Origin: Pleurodeles waltl | Taxonomy: Eukaryota; Chordata; Amphibia; Caudata; Salamandridae | Direction of reading: 5' to 3' | DNA: 64,000 nt | Assembly (NCBI RefSeq): GCF_031143425.1 | Contig: NC_090444.1 | Coordinates: 1,318,135,324 to 1,318,199,323, forward strand | Shown: positions 29,526 through 42,705 of the stretch, one piece after another | Numbering within the stretch: position 1 is the first letter of the stretch | Layout: every line of letters starts with the position of its first letter | Notes under the pieces: model-generated | Told to the model about the DNA's origin: nothing | The model's input: the letters and a program-made list of their open reading frames with translations, nothing else | Databases searched by the model: none | Translations under genes and position numbers: made by a program

Positions 29526-32500
29526 TGTAGGAAGCTGGCTATGTATATAGTGTACGAAAATGAGGTACAATGTGCAAAGAGTTCAGGCAAACTCCAGAGT
29601 TATTGGAGAGGCTCAGATGACACTGCAGATGCTCTCTTTTATGGTGGTGTGGTTGAGCAGTTAGGCATATCAGAGGGTAGTGCTATGTGCATGTGAGACA
29701 CACACTCAATAAGAAATCCAACACCATTTATAAAATTAACACATACTTTTAAGAACATTTTGATACCAAGATCACTGGAATCAAGTGAGTTCTTTTTGGG
29801 TTATGTATCTTAGCAGTTTGCAGAAGGTGATAGTGCATTTTTCAGATGTGGCAATGTTGTCCTATTGAGGAAGAACAAGCACTGCATACAGGTATAGTAT
29901 AGCGACTTACAGGACCAATTTCCTGGTCTTAAGGTAAGTATGGGGCAAGGTCGAAGGCCACACCAACAGGTCACCTGGGGCAGCACCGGGCCGGCCGGGT
30001 TCAGGGGGGCAGTTCAGCACCAGGTGCCCTGTGTAAGTCTATGCGGATCGGTCTGATCACAAATTTGCTGAGGAGGTGAACTGAGAGTCCAGTCCAGGTG
30101 AACCACCAAGGAGGTTCAAGTGTTGCAATCGTAGGGAATGTAGGGACACCAATGGTCTAGTTCTCCTTGGTACGTGGCATCCAGGTGCAGAGGTGGTTTA
30201 GATCGTTGGGTTTACCATCACTGGGGGCGGTTGTGGTGGAGGGGGGCACACAGAAACAAGCTGCAGGTGTGGACTGGTGGACCATTCCGGCTGAACCAAC
30301 AAGTAGGCTGAGGTTTCAGAAGCCTGGGGGACAGAAGGACACCAGTGGTCCTCTTCTCCTTGGTCTGTGGTGTCTGGGTGCAGTGTGTAGTGGACTGCCA
30401 CCAGAGGCGGTCAAGGCTTTGGGGGTCTGCAGAATCAGGCTGCAGATGCTATTGGGAATTCCACAAAGGGCAAGCTTTGGGTGGGCTTTGTCTCTGGAGG
30501 TCCATGAACCACCTTGGCACCATTGGCCCATTTCAGCTTGGGTTAGGCGGCTATGGTGCAGTGGTGCTCTCCGGCATCGGATTTTGGCAGTCCGGGTCCG
30601 CACAGTTCTTTCTTTGCTTGCCTGCAGATGCAAGGAAGCAGTTTCTATACTACAAGGGAGTTATTGGAGGTTTGTGAAGCACTGGCTGCTCCTCCCTGTT
30701 TCCTGGAGTCTGCAGCAGCAGGACAGGTCAGTTGCTCCTCAATGGTCAGGTACAGCAGGCAGGCTAGCAGAGTTGGTGCCAAGCCTGTCTTGTTCCTCAG
30801 TTTTCAGCTGCTTGCCCACTCCTTCCTTTGTGTCCAGATAAGATCAGTCTTTGTGATATCAGGAGGTCCCCTAAATACTCAATTTAGGAGGCGTTAAGGG
30901 GAGTGAAGGCTAGTAGCCAATGGGATACTTACTCTTTGAGTTAATTCACCCCGAAGATGACCACTTCCTGTGGGAAGTGGGTATCACCCTGTCCAGAGTT
31001 CCTAAATTCCACCACACACAAGATGGTTGAATTTCCTAGGCTGAGGCCACTTCAGACTGGTCACCCTAGAAGTGTGTCTAGCCTGAAGTGTGACACGCCT
31101 CCTGCATAGCTAATTTTCCTGCCTGTCCAGGTGCTAGGTGGGCTCTGGGGTATGGGGATTGGCATTCTCCTCTGAGCAGAGCTAGTTCTGTATACCAAAG
31201 ACTATGGGCTTCTTTGACGCTCCCTGCTTTGGAATGTAGATTTGTGGGTTATCCTGTTGGGAGGGTTGTGTTGTTAAAACTCGACCAAAGCAGGTATTTT
31301 TCTGACCTCCATAGAACAAAGACTCTCACCCTGGGGATCTGATTCTTATCTGCTGATAGCAGGCTGGCTAGAACTAGTCAGTGAGCTTACCAGCAGTTAG
31401 TAGGTTTTCAGGGGTCACCTCTAAGGAGCCCTCTGGGTGCCTGTATTAATAAATCCATCACTGAAATCAGTGATAGTTAATTAATACCAGATGTTTGATA
31501 CTGAAGAACGCACATTTTAAGTCTGTTCCTCATGCTGTTAAAATCAGCAGACTGACAACTTTCAGTCACAAACGTAGAAGAGAGAAAAACTAACATAGAA
31601 AGCTGCACTGCTGTATTTTAAATCCGCACTTGCTAGTATTTCAAACTCGATACTGGTGCCTTTCTGATTAAATCACATGCTAGAATGTTAAAGTCGATGT
31701 TAAAATGTAATTTGGACTCAAAACTAATAGCCAATGTTGAAAACAATTTAGATTTCTTGTGTTTTATGAAAGACTAATGACTTTGAAGTTACGTGCAAGT
31801 GAGAAAATGCACTTGTTTGTTATACTCAATGCAATGCGATAACAAAGCTTTTTACAATTTATTATGAAAGGATTGACTTATTCTGATGACATATTATTAA
31901 TGTTGAATATATAAGTTTGCATATTATGTGTGTTTTAATAACAAGCATTAAATCATTTGTATTTTATATTTTCCTTGTGTTAGCATAACTGAGACCTATC
32001 AAACTTGCATTCCGCAGTCATGTATATGTGCTGAATTGTGTTTTTCATAACGTGAAGCCTTCTTTCAGATTTCTTTTCCATGAGAAGCAAAGTTCCATTT
32101 GTAAAAAGACTATTGCTTTAAAGTAGAACGATGTGCATTCGTCCTTGAAAGTATTAGTAATTCAGGAACATGGTCTGATTTGTAGAAAATTGCTACAACC
32201 ATTTGGAGTCACACTGGAAGAGGAGATGTTCTCGTGACAGACCTGGGACACTGTTGGACGTTTGAAACTTGGAGTTTGCTATAGGTATGATTGGATGATG
32301 ACCCTTTTTTGTAATATGAACTTATCCTCGAAGCCAATCATGTGTATTCATATATTGTTTGCTGATTGAACTTTGTTCAGTTATAGAACCAGAGCAGATT
32401 CGGAGATGTTGCTGAAACAGTCTTGTCTTGGCTTCAGACAGACCCTCTATTGATACTTGCCGACCAGATGCCTTGCTGACCAAGATACCCTGAATGATTT

Positions 32501-33746
32501 ATCCCTTGGAGAGGTATCTTCCTCTCTTCCATTTGCCCTTGCCTCTTGACATGCCCCTTTTATGTTAGACTCTCACAGTGCTGCCGCTTATTCTTTTATT
32601 TTTCCGTTAGTGCACTGTAACACGTCATATATTTTTCAAAATTGTTTTTGTCCCTTTTTGTATTTTTGCATTTTGCCCACATGTGATACTCACCACACAT
32701 GTATTTCCCTAATTGAGTTAGCCATATGGTTGACCTGAACCCAGCTAATGATTATTGACTTGATTGAATTTGAGTTCACTGAATGATTATGAAATCTGAG
32801 CACCACGTGATTTCTGTGTCTCAGAACTTTCTGTTAACTTTCTGTATTATTATTCTTGAAAGTTTAGTTTTTTTAGTGTTAGTATGCCTGAACTTATTTT
32901 ATTGCCTTGTGCCACCCTTGTCTATATAACTTGGTTTTGTGCATAGCCTGCATGACTTTGAGCTTGTGTTTGTAAGAAAGCTTTGAACTATATTCCAAGT
33001 GGGGTTTTCCTTCTGTGGACACGTTGGTCGTGGTGTCTAAATTATTGGAGTGGTGTTGAAGTAATTGTTTATGGTTCACCACACATCTTTCTGAGTCAAA
33101 AGGTCTGTAGACCATGTTGTGCATTTGATTCCTGAGAAGGATGAAAAATGCATTCTCAATACCATTATTTAGCTGGGGAACTCGTATTGTCCAGTGTCCA
33201 GCACATGTATTTTAATGGCTTCACTGCAGACTTACTATGTCTAAGAATCGACAAAGACTTAGGAGAGGCATTTCTGCTCTTGCAGATATGTCCACCCATG
33301 TAGCATAATGCACTCTGACTTAGGGCTGTAAGGCCTGCTGTAGGAGTGACTTACAAATATTACCTGCTATGTTTAGGGGATATGGCACACAGGTGATGTG
33401 GCATGTTGTGTTTTCACTTTTGGGAGCTCCTTGTCACATAGCCTGCAATGGCAGTCTGCATGTGGTTGGTGCTGGGTCCCTTAGAGTGGCACAAGTTCTG
33501 CTGGAGCCCTTAGGGGCCCTCATCAGAACCCATGCCCTAGGTACCAGGGGTACCATTTAGTAGGGACTTACAGAGGTGCTAAATGGCCTGGCCACTTGGG
33601 GATCAAGTGACCAGGTGTCTTGTTTTGGAGAAGGGACACTGGCAACCTGGTTAGCAGGAACCCAGGACATTTCAGTCAAGGTTGCATAGAAAAACAGGCA
33701 AAACATTCGGGGGGAGGGTACTGCAAGCAGAACCCAGCTTCCTACA
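29526..33746 (+). repeat. Long LTR with TGTAGGAAG...CTTCCTACA ends and a probable internal insertion
   Basis: The left end TGTAGGAAGCTGG and the right end CCAGCTTCCTACA are perfect 13-bp inverted copies with canonical TG...CA. The flanks CTGCA (29521-29525) and GTGCA (33747-33751) differ by one base and may be a 5-bp target duplication. The right 550 bp (for example GGGCTGTAAGGCCTGCTGTA, then GGTACCAGGGGTACCATTTA) resemble an abundant newt Ty3/gypsy LTR family. The middle, about 31500-33170, is AT-rich with a different texture and is probably an insertion. The 224-codon frame at 30167-30841 has no family likeness and is not called as a gene. Confidence 0.5.
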
Positions 33747-33751
33747 GTGCA

Positions 33752-36180
33752 CATTAGAAATGTGAAACAACACACGCTACAACAAAATAATACATCATCT
33801 CACCTAGGACCACAATACTACATAACAACAATTAAGAAGCACCAAAACCCATCCAAACTGTCCATCATCCACTGACTTCCAGAAAGTGTTGATTTACAAC
33901 ACACAGCACCAATACTGTACATACAGTGGAGACATGTTAACATGACAAACATTTATTTTGTACCTTTATAAATGATATATAGATTGCTAAATTGATTACA
34001 CCATATTCTTTCTCATGGTCCATTGCCAAATGCCATGTACCATAATGCCAGTCCATGGTATTTATAAACAATGAGCTGCACTGTCAATGATATTGCGCAT
34101 GATAAGAGCTAAAATTAACATTGCAGGACGAAAACATAAAATTAAAGCAGAAGCTGAGCGGGGTGGATGCGAGATCATTCTGCTCTGTTATGACAGTCAC
34201 AACAGGTTAATAACAATTTTAAAGAAGAGACAACCTTTGCCAATTTCTCTGTTAGACATGGTGAGCTTACAAAACTCTAAGAAATGCTCTTTTTTTGGGA
34301 GTTTTTCACAGAAATACATGAAAGGTGCAGTTGCTATTTTGAGAGCGAGTGCTGCTTCATTTCATAGTTTAAGCTCATCTCCTTTTGAGCAGTCACTTTT
34401 TTTTTCAAGTATATTTGTTGAATGTTTTATTTTGACCTATGCACTTTAGGCACGTTTTCTGAATGAGAAATCCTCACAAGAATTCAGAATGTTTGCTGCT
34501 GCCAATTGTAATCACAAACACAGCACTGTCCATCAATTTATTCTAATTACACTGCATTATGAGGAGCTCTTCTCTAAAAGGATACTACTCTGAAGTGGGG
34601 TTGCTTAATAATATAATTGGAAGAATTAAGATACATTTATTGGTATTATGCTACCACCGGCAACAAGGAAATTCCAATGTTGGCATTTATTAGGTTGTAT
34701 TATTGTTATTTTCCATTGAAATCTGTTATAATTGGAATATGTTCAAACTCAAATGGTGTTAATCTGCTTAATTTCCTCAAGAACAAACCCTTTTTGCCTC
34801 TTTAACTGACAATTTAAAATTAAAAAATGTAATGTAAAAGTTCTTTCCCAGAACAAGTGTTTTGGCCTCACCAGTCCAGTATTTGGTTCTAGAAGATAAA
34901 AATCAATTGGATTGTTTTTACTGTGGTTTCATTGATGTACCGGGAGATTAAAACTTTTTAGACCATAACATGAATTATTTCATTTATATCAAAATGTGAT
35001 AGCTGTTCACAAGCATCTTCAGATTGCAGTTTGAATATAAGCATATAAGATATAACATCTCAAAAAGCGGATAAACATCCTTCATTCCAATCCCAAACAA
35101 AAATGTATCTACAGCTGCCACTAATAAAATATCTAAAAAAAGACCCACCATCATCAGTCAAATCACCTCACCTATGTCTATGAAATTACTTCTAAAGAAG
35201 ATTATTAGAGCTCTAAAACCTTACATGTAAGAGACTTATAAAACTCTATGTAATCTTTTATGGATAAAAGGGTGTAGGAAGAGCAATAAAGAGTTAGTGA
35301 CATTCATGATGCATCTGCTTAAATAGATAGACGGCAATCACAGGTATATGCACTTAAAACATATGCTGAGATCTCAAAAAACAAAATCAAAGAAAGAACC
35401 TTAGAATGTATAGTATTCCAGAAAATGCAGAGGGAAATGATCACATGCACCTCTTCAAAACGTCTTCAAAACCTTTGCTCCAAAAATCCTAGATCTTCCC
35501 AACTCCATTCTCCAGTTGTCGACTTTGCCCATAAGCCTGGGCAAAAGTCAGCAACAAACCCTAGAATTGTCATAATCGTATTCCTTGAATATACTGATCT
35601 TAATAAAGTTCTCAACACAGTTAATATAAAGAAGCAAACAATATTCTCAGGTCATAAATTTTACTTTTCTCGCGATGTAGGGCAAAGTTAAGGCTGACAG
35701 AAGAAAAAGGCTCTTAGAGTTGAGACCATAGGTATGGGCTCTGAATGTAGGATTTGGCCTGATCCATCCTTGTTGTTTTAAAGTTACATACAAAGACAAA
35801 GCAATTACATATAAATATCCTGACAAACCTAAAATATTCCTTTTTGACTGTAAAGAGAAAGGAATAGAGGCATTTAAAACATAATCATTTTCCTTGTGTT
35901 TTGTAATCAAGATTATTTATATCCATTGTGTCGTTCTTGTTTGCATTTGATATTTGTTTATTGTTCTGATGTTACTTCTCTTTCTTCATTGATATATTTC
36001 TCTTGTATACAGTTATTTGCTCTGTCTTCATATTTCCTTGGTGTCTTGATCATCTGGAGTGGACTTGTGTCACTTCTAGGTCTTTTGTGGCTTTCCCACT
36101 CCCCTGAACCACAAGAATACTATTTAGGGTATGTCAGTCAGTCATCATTTAAATGGCTTGTGCTATCTTTTAATGATTAG
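33752..36180. other. Region with no recognised feature
   Basis: AT-rich DNA with many stops. Short open frames (for example 34087-34449) show neither family likeness nor conserved motifs. Nothing supportable. Confidence 0.4.
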
Positions 36181-36387
36181 TGTCATGTATCTCTTTTTGC
36201 TCTTACCTGTTTGTTGTGGGTTACTTGGGAAGGTCCTTAGCACCACCTGGGAGGCCTTTCCATTAGGTGTGAGAACTCACAGAACCAGATAACTTGTGTT
36301 AGTCCATCCAAAAACAAATATTTATTCTCATTTGTGTACTTTTTCCACTCCTTAATAGCACTCTTTTAATAGTCCTTTTTATGGTCT

Positions 36388-36472
36388 TATTTTAGTCTCT
36401 CTCTCTCTCTTTTTTCACTTCTGTCTCTTCTTTGGTGGTCTTGTACATTATTCTCCCTCTTGTCTCTTTCAG
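36388..36472 (+). promoter_or_regulatory. Long pyrimidine tract ending in CTTTCAG
   Basis: A strong polypyrimidine run ending in TGTCTCTTTCAG, an excellent splice-acceptor context for the candidate exon next to it. Confidence 0.35.
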
Positions 36473-36541
36473 ATGTGCCTCACAGTCGCATTACCGCCAT
36501 ACAGGAACATGAGAAAAGAACAGAAGACAGAGCGGCAAAAG
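36473..36541 (+). other. Candidate 69-nt internal exon of unknown gene
   Basis: Flanked by the acceptor CTTTCAG and the donor GTAAGG, 69 nt long (23 codons), and open in at least two frames. One frame reads CLTVALPPYRNMRKEQKTER, the other VPHSRITAIQEHEKRTEDRA. I recognise neither. It may be a real host or retroviral exon, or a chance match; no neighbouring exon was found in the window. Confidence 0.25.
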
Positions 36542-37389
36542 GTAAGGGTATTATTCTGGGTATATGTGTTGTTTTTAAAATGGGAAAGGTAAGCGAGGGT
36601 CTAGTGCCAAACATGATCACTCTGTGAGGATTCGCTTACGATAGTGTAGTTGTGAAATGTGCTTCAAACATCATGTGTTTCTCTTAGGAATCCAGTTCTT
36701 CTCGTAGTTGCCCTTTTCCTTTTCCTCTTATTGTAGAGCTCACTCCTCCCCCTCTTTTATCATTATTCCTCCCTTCCTTTTCCCTATTTTTTAACAGTGC
36801 AGTAGCAGAGCTCTGAATATGGGCACGTACCTGGGCTAGCCACGTCCCTCCTGGAATCTGGTGGGCTGCTGGGTCCCGAAACTGGAGCTTGCCAATTTTG
36901 TCGGCACTTTGCTTTCCTTCGACGCCCTCCTTGTGCCTCTGTTCCGCGTCCTCATCGGCTTGGTCCGCATTTCATTTATTCCCACACGCATCTCCTCCTC
37001 CCTCCCGGTGTTTGTGCTCTTCGTTCGTCTTCTCGGCGTCCTGCCCCTCCTCCGTGTGTACGCACGCCTCCTCTCCTCCCTATGGCATCTCCTCTTCCGG
37101 GTTCTTCTTGGGGACGTGCTGACGCAGGCACGGGATTCCGTCTACTGTGCCCCTGGGGCACGCTCCTATCGGCCCGATCCATTGTGTGTCCCAGCAGGGC
37201 CGATAACCCTGTTACACTGTTTTTCTGACTTTGCGATCACTGTTTTCAAATTTATAGTTTCTTTAATCCTTGATATGCACAAACAGATTCTTAATACTAT
37301 GTTGCTTAATTTCATTATATGTTGTTTTCATAATATTATCATAGCTCTTTAGTTGCTTGGGCTCTCCCCACCCCTCCTTTCATTTTGCC
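36542..37389. other. Mixed region with a CpG- and pyrimidine-rich stretch
   Basis: The part 36860-37200 is unusually rich in CTCCTC and CpG compared with its surroundings. It yields low-complexity Leu/Val-rich frames (for example 36861-37352) without family likeness. It could be part of an LTR; I cannot show it. Confidence 0.35.
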
Positions 37390-40300
37390 TTTTTATTGCT
37401 ATTTGGGGTAGCTCGCACTTAGGGCTCCATAACTTTTTTTCACATAAGGTATGCACATCCAATTTGGGCCTTTTTTCCACCAATTTAGGGATTCTAAAAG
37501 TGCCCACAGTTTGTGTATTCTCCTGGAGGGGACAGAAAACATAGGCAAATCAAAGCTAAATTTTGAGTTTTTGGGGAAAAACATGAAAAAAGTGCTCTGG
37601 ATAAAAGTGTCTAAATTACATCAACAACAATTTGCTGTGCTGTAGTCACGTTCTTGCTAGTTTTCATTAACATGCAGAACTGAATAAAACACCCAATGTT
37701 GTACCACAGTTTTGGCATTTTTTAAAGAGTTAGCCCATTTTTCCTTTTTTAGTGTGTTCAACCAAATTCAATTTTGTGGTGGAAACCAGTATGAAACCCA
37801 TGAGTGATCCAAGAAGGCTATATAATTCAGAAAATTTAGAAAATTCTGAATTCAGAAAGGGCTATATGTGTAGATCCCTCAAAGTTTTCCTAAAGATACC
37901 AACAGTTGAAATACAGAAAATCTGAAAATCAATAGGAAAAAAATGGCAATTTTTGACAATGTTTTAATCTGTAACTTTCTGTCACAATGGCCGATTAGCA
38001 AAAGCAAAAAACCATTACATGCACTAGACACTACTGGTTGCAGGGATATATAGGGTTTGTAGGTTCTTTAAGAACCTAAGATAAACAGAGCCAGCACCTG
38101 ACTTGCACCACACAATGTATTTCATTGTGTACCGAGTACAGAGTATGTAGCAATTCTTATGGTAAAATATGCAGAGCGAAAAATGGGCATCAAGGAAAAC
38201 AATGTAGTTCTTAAATGGTCATAATTATGAAGTTTAGGAGCAGTGGTTATTTGTACATCTCTGAATTTGTGGGTACCTCTACAAGCATATGATTTAGAGG
38301 ATGATGTCTTCTTTCTAACACACTGCTGTACATTTGGAAGGAACAAATGCAGCTAAATCCAATTGGTAATAGCAAATGTTCAACTAATTTATGGCCCCAC
38401 ATGTTTGCAAATGAATATGGTACCTCCCTTGTGTGGGTAGGCCTAGTGCCTGCAACAAGAAATGACCCAAAAAGCAACACTGCCTTACATTTGGAAAGCA
38501 CAAATGCAGCTAAATCCAATTGGTAATAGCACATTTTCTACTAATATATGGCTCCACATATTTGCCAATAAATATGGTACCTCCCTTGTGTGGGTAGGCC
38601 TAGTGCCTGCAACAAGAAATGTCCCAAAAAGCAACATTGATATATCACATTTTTTCTCTCAAAACTGACCATTTCTTTGTAAAATAGATATGCCCTAGCT
38701 CAGCCGGACACAGGGAAACCTAGCAAAGTTCCACATGTTTTAACACTAGACACCTGGGGGAATCCACAGTGGATGACTTGCATGGTTCCCACTGAGTTCT
38801 TATGCTCAGAATCCTGTTCAAACCTCACATTTTGACTAAAAAACACATATCTCCACATTTCTATGAAGAAAAGTTCTGGAATCTGGGAAGAGCCATAGAT
38901 TTCCTTCCATTCGGCATTCCTCAAGTATCCTGATAAAAACAGTACCTCGCTGGTGTGGGTAGACCTAGTGCTGGCGACCAGAGAGGGCCCAAAGTGCACC
39001 ATGGATGCATCACATTTTTCCACTCAAAACTGACTTGTCCTTTGCAAAGTGGTTAACTATGGAATTTGGGCCCTCGAACAGCTGGGACCTAGGGAAACCT
39101 AAAGAACTTGCAAAAATTTTTAAACTAGACACGGGGGAATCTAGGGTCGGATGAAATGTGCAACTCTCACCAAGTATTTTTTTGCAGAATCCCTTGCAAA
39201 CATTATCTAAAAAACACATTTTTTCCCCGCACTTCTGTGATCAAAAGTTCTGGAATCTGTGCAGAGCCACAAACATCCTTCCGTCCAGTATTCCCCAAGT
39301 CTCCTGATAAAAATAATACTTTACTTGTGTGGGCAGGCCTAGTGACTGTGACCAGAAAAGGCCCAAAATGCAACATGGATTCATGACATTTTTCCACTCA
39401 AAACTGACTGACTGTTTCTTTACAAAGTAGTTAGCTGTGGTTTTTGGGCCTTACCTCACCCAGGACCTAGAGATACCTAGCAAACATCACATTTTTTAAA
39501 ACTAAATACCAGAGAAACTCCACGGTGGGGTGACATACGTAGCTATCACCAGGTTTTTTATTTCCCCGAATCCCTTGAAAACCTCACTCTTTGACTAAAA
39601 AACATATTTTCCTCACATTACTGTGATGGAAAGTTCTGTAATCTGCAAAGAGCCATAAAAGTCCTTCCATCCAGCCTTTCCCTAAGTCTCCTGATAAAAA
39701 AGGTACCTCACTTGTGTGAACGGAAAATGGCCCAAAATGTACCATTGATTCATCACATTTTTTCACTCAATACTGACCCTTTATTTGCAAAGTTTGTAGC
39801 TGTGGAGTTTGGGCCCTAGTGCAACCTGAGCCCAGGGAAGCTTAGCAAACGTACACATTTTTTTAAAAACGTAATACCGGAAAAATTTAAAGTGGGGGTG
39901 ACAATCAAGGCTCTCACCAGGTTTGTTTTACCCAGTAGCCCAAGCAAACATCAAACTTTGGTAAAAATAAAATCACTACTTCCTTATATTTCTGTGACAG
40001 AAAGCTCTGAAATCTGTTGAGAACCACATACTTTCTATCACCTTGAGTTCCCACGTGTACAAAAGAACGGTACCCCTCTTGTGTCTGTGGGCCACAAGAC
40101 CACAGCACAAAGAGGCTCTAAAGTGATGGATTGAGCGATAAGCAATTGGGATAGCTGCAGTATTTGGGACCATGCTGTGATCCATGCAAACCTACAAACG
40201 ACAGACATTTTTGAAAACTAGACAACCAGGGGATTCTAGGGTGGTGTGCCTTCCATGGATCCCATGAGGTATTCTTATTCACAATGCTGTGGAAACCTCA

Positions 40301-40530
40301 AACTGTTGATGAAATCACACATTTTCCTTTCATTTCTGTGATGGAATCTTCCAGAATACGCAGGAATCTACAATAATCCTACCACACATAGTAACCCCAC
40401 TTGTGCCAATAAGAAATCGCTTTGCCACTTGTGTGGCTGGGACTAGGGGCTGTGAGAGGAACAGGTCAACCGAGGTCAATGGGACTCCCCTCACAAGGGC
40501 TGCTCCCTTAACCCCCAAAATACTGCATTT
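37390..40530 (+). repeat. Interspersed repeat family in tandem, period ~365 bp
   Basis: Diverged direct copies recur with landmarks CACTTGTGTGGGTAGGCCTA, CACATTTTTCCACTCAAAAC and GTTCTGGAATCTG. The first landmark appears near 38433, 38590, 38955, 39330, 39712, 40079 and 40430; apart from a short first interval, the spacing is about 350-380 bp. The start, 37390-38100, has the same texture. The family is familiar from salamander genomes. Open frames in it are repeated fragments, not genes. Confidence 0.75.
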
Positions 40531-41330
40531 ATTTAGTGTCTGGCGTCTAGTGGAATTTCTGCCCCCTCAGGGGTGAGTAAAATTGCCCCAATCTGCCTTG
40601 AGGAGAACAGAAAAACTGTCTGGCTTCTTGTTGGGGTGGGGGCATTGCCATGCTTATGGTGGGCAGCACCCCCATACTCTTTGCAAAGAAATTTCCTGGG
40701 GAGCAGATTAGAGATAATTACCCAATCTGTCCTCAAGGGGAGGCAGAAAAACTGTCACTATAGTGTTTTGGCGACTGAGTCGATGGCTGTGGCCATAGTG
40801 GGTAGCCAGCAGCCCTATATTAAGTTTAAAAATAGACCCTGGTGTCTAGTGGGCTTTCTGCCCCCGAGGGAGACAGATTGGGGCAGGTAATTACTCCATC
40901 TGACCTCCAGTAGGGCAAGAAGTCTTAACTGTAGTTTTTGGAGGTGTAGGAGCACGGACACGCCCATAGCAAGCAGCCTCCAGCCCTATATTTATTTTAA
41001 AAATGGACGTTGATGTCTAGTGAGCCTTGTGCTCCCCCCTGGGGGACAGATCAGGGGTAAATACCTCCATCCACCACCCAGGAGGACAGAAAAACTGTTA
41101 TTATATGGGGTGGGGAGCACTATGGGGTGGGGAGCACAAGCCCTTGTCTAAGGGGGTGCAACCCAAAATCCATTGTGTTTGGTGGGTGGGTCCCTGGTTA
41201 GGGATTGCTCTCCTATATCAACCCCCAAGAAGGGATCCATTGGGCAGGGATATCATTGGAAAGGGGAGATTCTCCTCTTCCCAACAATACCTCTACCACC
41301 CCAATCAGTAGTCGGCGGGCTGAATTATGC
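40531..41330 (+). repeat. Tandem repeat family with TCTAGTGG...CTGCCCCC units
   Basis: Copies start near 40537, 40843 and 41015 with GTCTAGTGG followed by TTCTGCCCCC, then GGACAGA or GGCAGA, AAAAACTG and CAGCCCTATAT words. The spacing is about 165-305 bp. It continues directly from the previous array. Non-coding. Confidence 0.65.
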
Positions 41331-41793
41331 TCAATGAGCACGGATGCAGTGAAAGAAAAATAAGCCGGTCGACTCGTTCATTTTTACTTTAGTGTAATGA
41401 TGTCAGCACGCCCCACATGCTGATCGTCATTAAAAAAAGAAAAAAAAGACTTGGGCTGCTCAGGAAGACCTTTCCAAGCAGCCAGTATCTAAAAAATAAT
41501 AAAGGAATCCTTCTGGTGTTCTGCATTAGAGGGGCCTTTATTTACCTCCCGAGTGTTGGCCAGTGGACGACAGATGCACTGCTGAGGTAGTGTGGGTGTC
41601 AGCCATTGGTCAACACCCACACTAAAAGGGTTAAGCATATTGTTGTTCTGCATACTAGTCCAGTGGTTCTTAAACGTTTGACTTCTGTGGAACCCCACTG
41701 AGTCATTATTGGAATGTTAAGGGGTTAGACAACCCATTTAAGAGACAAAGGGACAGATTTATGATAGTAATATATTGTCCTTGCATCGCACAT
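41331..41793. other. Short repeat-derived region
   Basis: Contains CCAGTGGTTCTTAAACGTTTG at 41661-41681 followed by GGAACCCCACTGAGTCATTA, a motif seen in hAT-type MITEs (recognition from memory). No gene. Confidence 0.4.
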
Positions 41794-42705
41794 GGGGCCA
41801 TATTTATACTTTTTGACGCACAACTGCGCCAACGCAGTTGTGCGTCAAAAATGTTAACGCCGGCTAACGCCATTCCAAAGCGCCATGCGGGCGCCTTATT
41901 TATGGAATGACGTTAGCCGGCGGAGCTGACTGGTGTGCGTAAAAAAAAATGACCCACACCAGGCAGCGCCGGCGTAGGGGAAAATGGAGCTTGGGCGTCA
42001 AAAAATGGGGCAAGTCGGTCTGAGGCAAAAAATCTGCCTCAACCCGAGTTGCGCAATTTTTTTTAACTCCCACCCTCCATTGACATGACTCCTGTCTTAG
42101 CAAAGACAGGAGTCATGCCCCCTTGCCCAATGGCCATGCCCAGGGGACTTCTGTCCCCTGGGCATGGTCATTGGGCATAGTGGCATGTAGGGGGGCACAA
42201 ATCAGGCCCCCCATGCCACAATTTTTTTTTTTAAAAATTACTTACCTGAACTTACCTTAAGTTCCCTGGGATGGGTCCCTCCATCCTTGGGCGTCCTCCT
42301 GGGGTGGGCAAGGGTGGCAGGGGGTGTCCCTGGGGGCATGGGAGGGCAACTCTGGGCTCCTTCCGAGCCCACAGGTCCCTTAACGCCTGCCCTGACCAGG
42401 TGCTAAAAAATGACGCAAAAGCGGCTGGACGTCATTTTTTTTTACCCGCCCACTCCCGTGCGCCATTTTTGCACAGGAGTTTAAATAAGGCGCACATGCC
42501 TTGGAGTCATTTCTTAGACGGGAACGCCTACCTTGCATATCATTAAGGCAAGGTAGGTGTCCACGCTAAAAAATTACGCTAACTCCAAGATCTTTGGCGC
42601 TAGACGGGTCTAACGCCAAAGTATAAATATGGAGTTAGCTTTGCGTCGGATTTGCGTAAAAAAAAACGACGCAATTCCGGCGCAAACAGAGTATAAATAT
42701 GCCCC
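41794..42705 (+). mobile_element. 912-bp MITE built from consecutive hairpins
   Basis: Inverted ends GGGGCCATATTTATACT (41794-41810) and the complement of GGGGCATATTTATACTC (right end 42705). Internal inverted repeats: 41811-41828/41833-41850 (18 bp perfect), 42084-42098/42103-42117 (15 bp perfect), 42124-42147/42154-42177 (23 of 24), and a 10-bp pair (CCTACCTTGC ... GCAAGGTAGG) near 42530-42560. No coding frame. Target duplication is ambiguous because the junction CATGG is partly palindromic. It is moved in trans, if at all. Confidence 0.7.

Noticed and set aside
30167..30841. 224-codon open frame as a gene
   Set aside because: Lies within the LTR with TGTAGGAAG ends; composition is ordinary and no motif is seen.
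34087..34449. 120-codon open frame with a basic N-terminus
   Set aside because: No recognised motif; surrounded by stop-rich AT DNA.
36861..37352. 163-codon hydrophobic open frame as a membrane protein
   Set aside because: Leu/Val-rich from a CTCCTC-rich repeat-like stretch; overlapping frames are equally open and no family is recognised.
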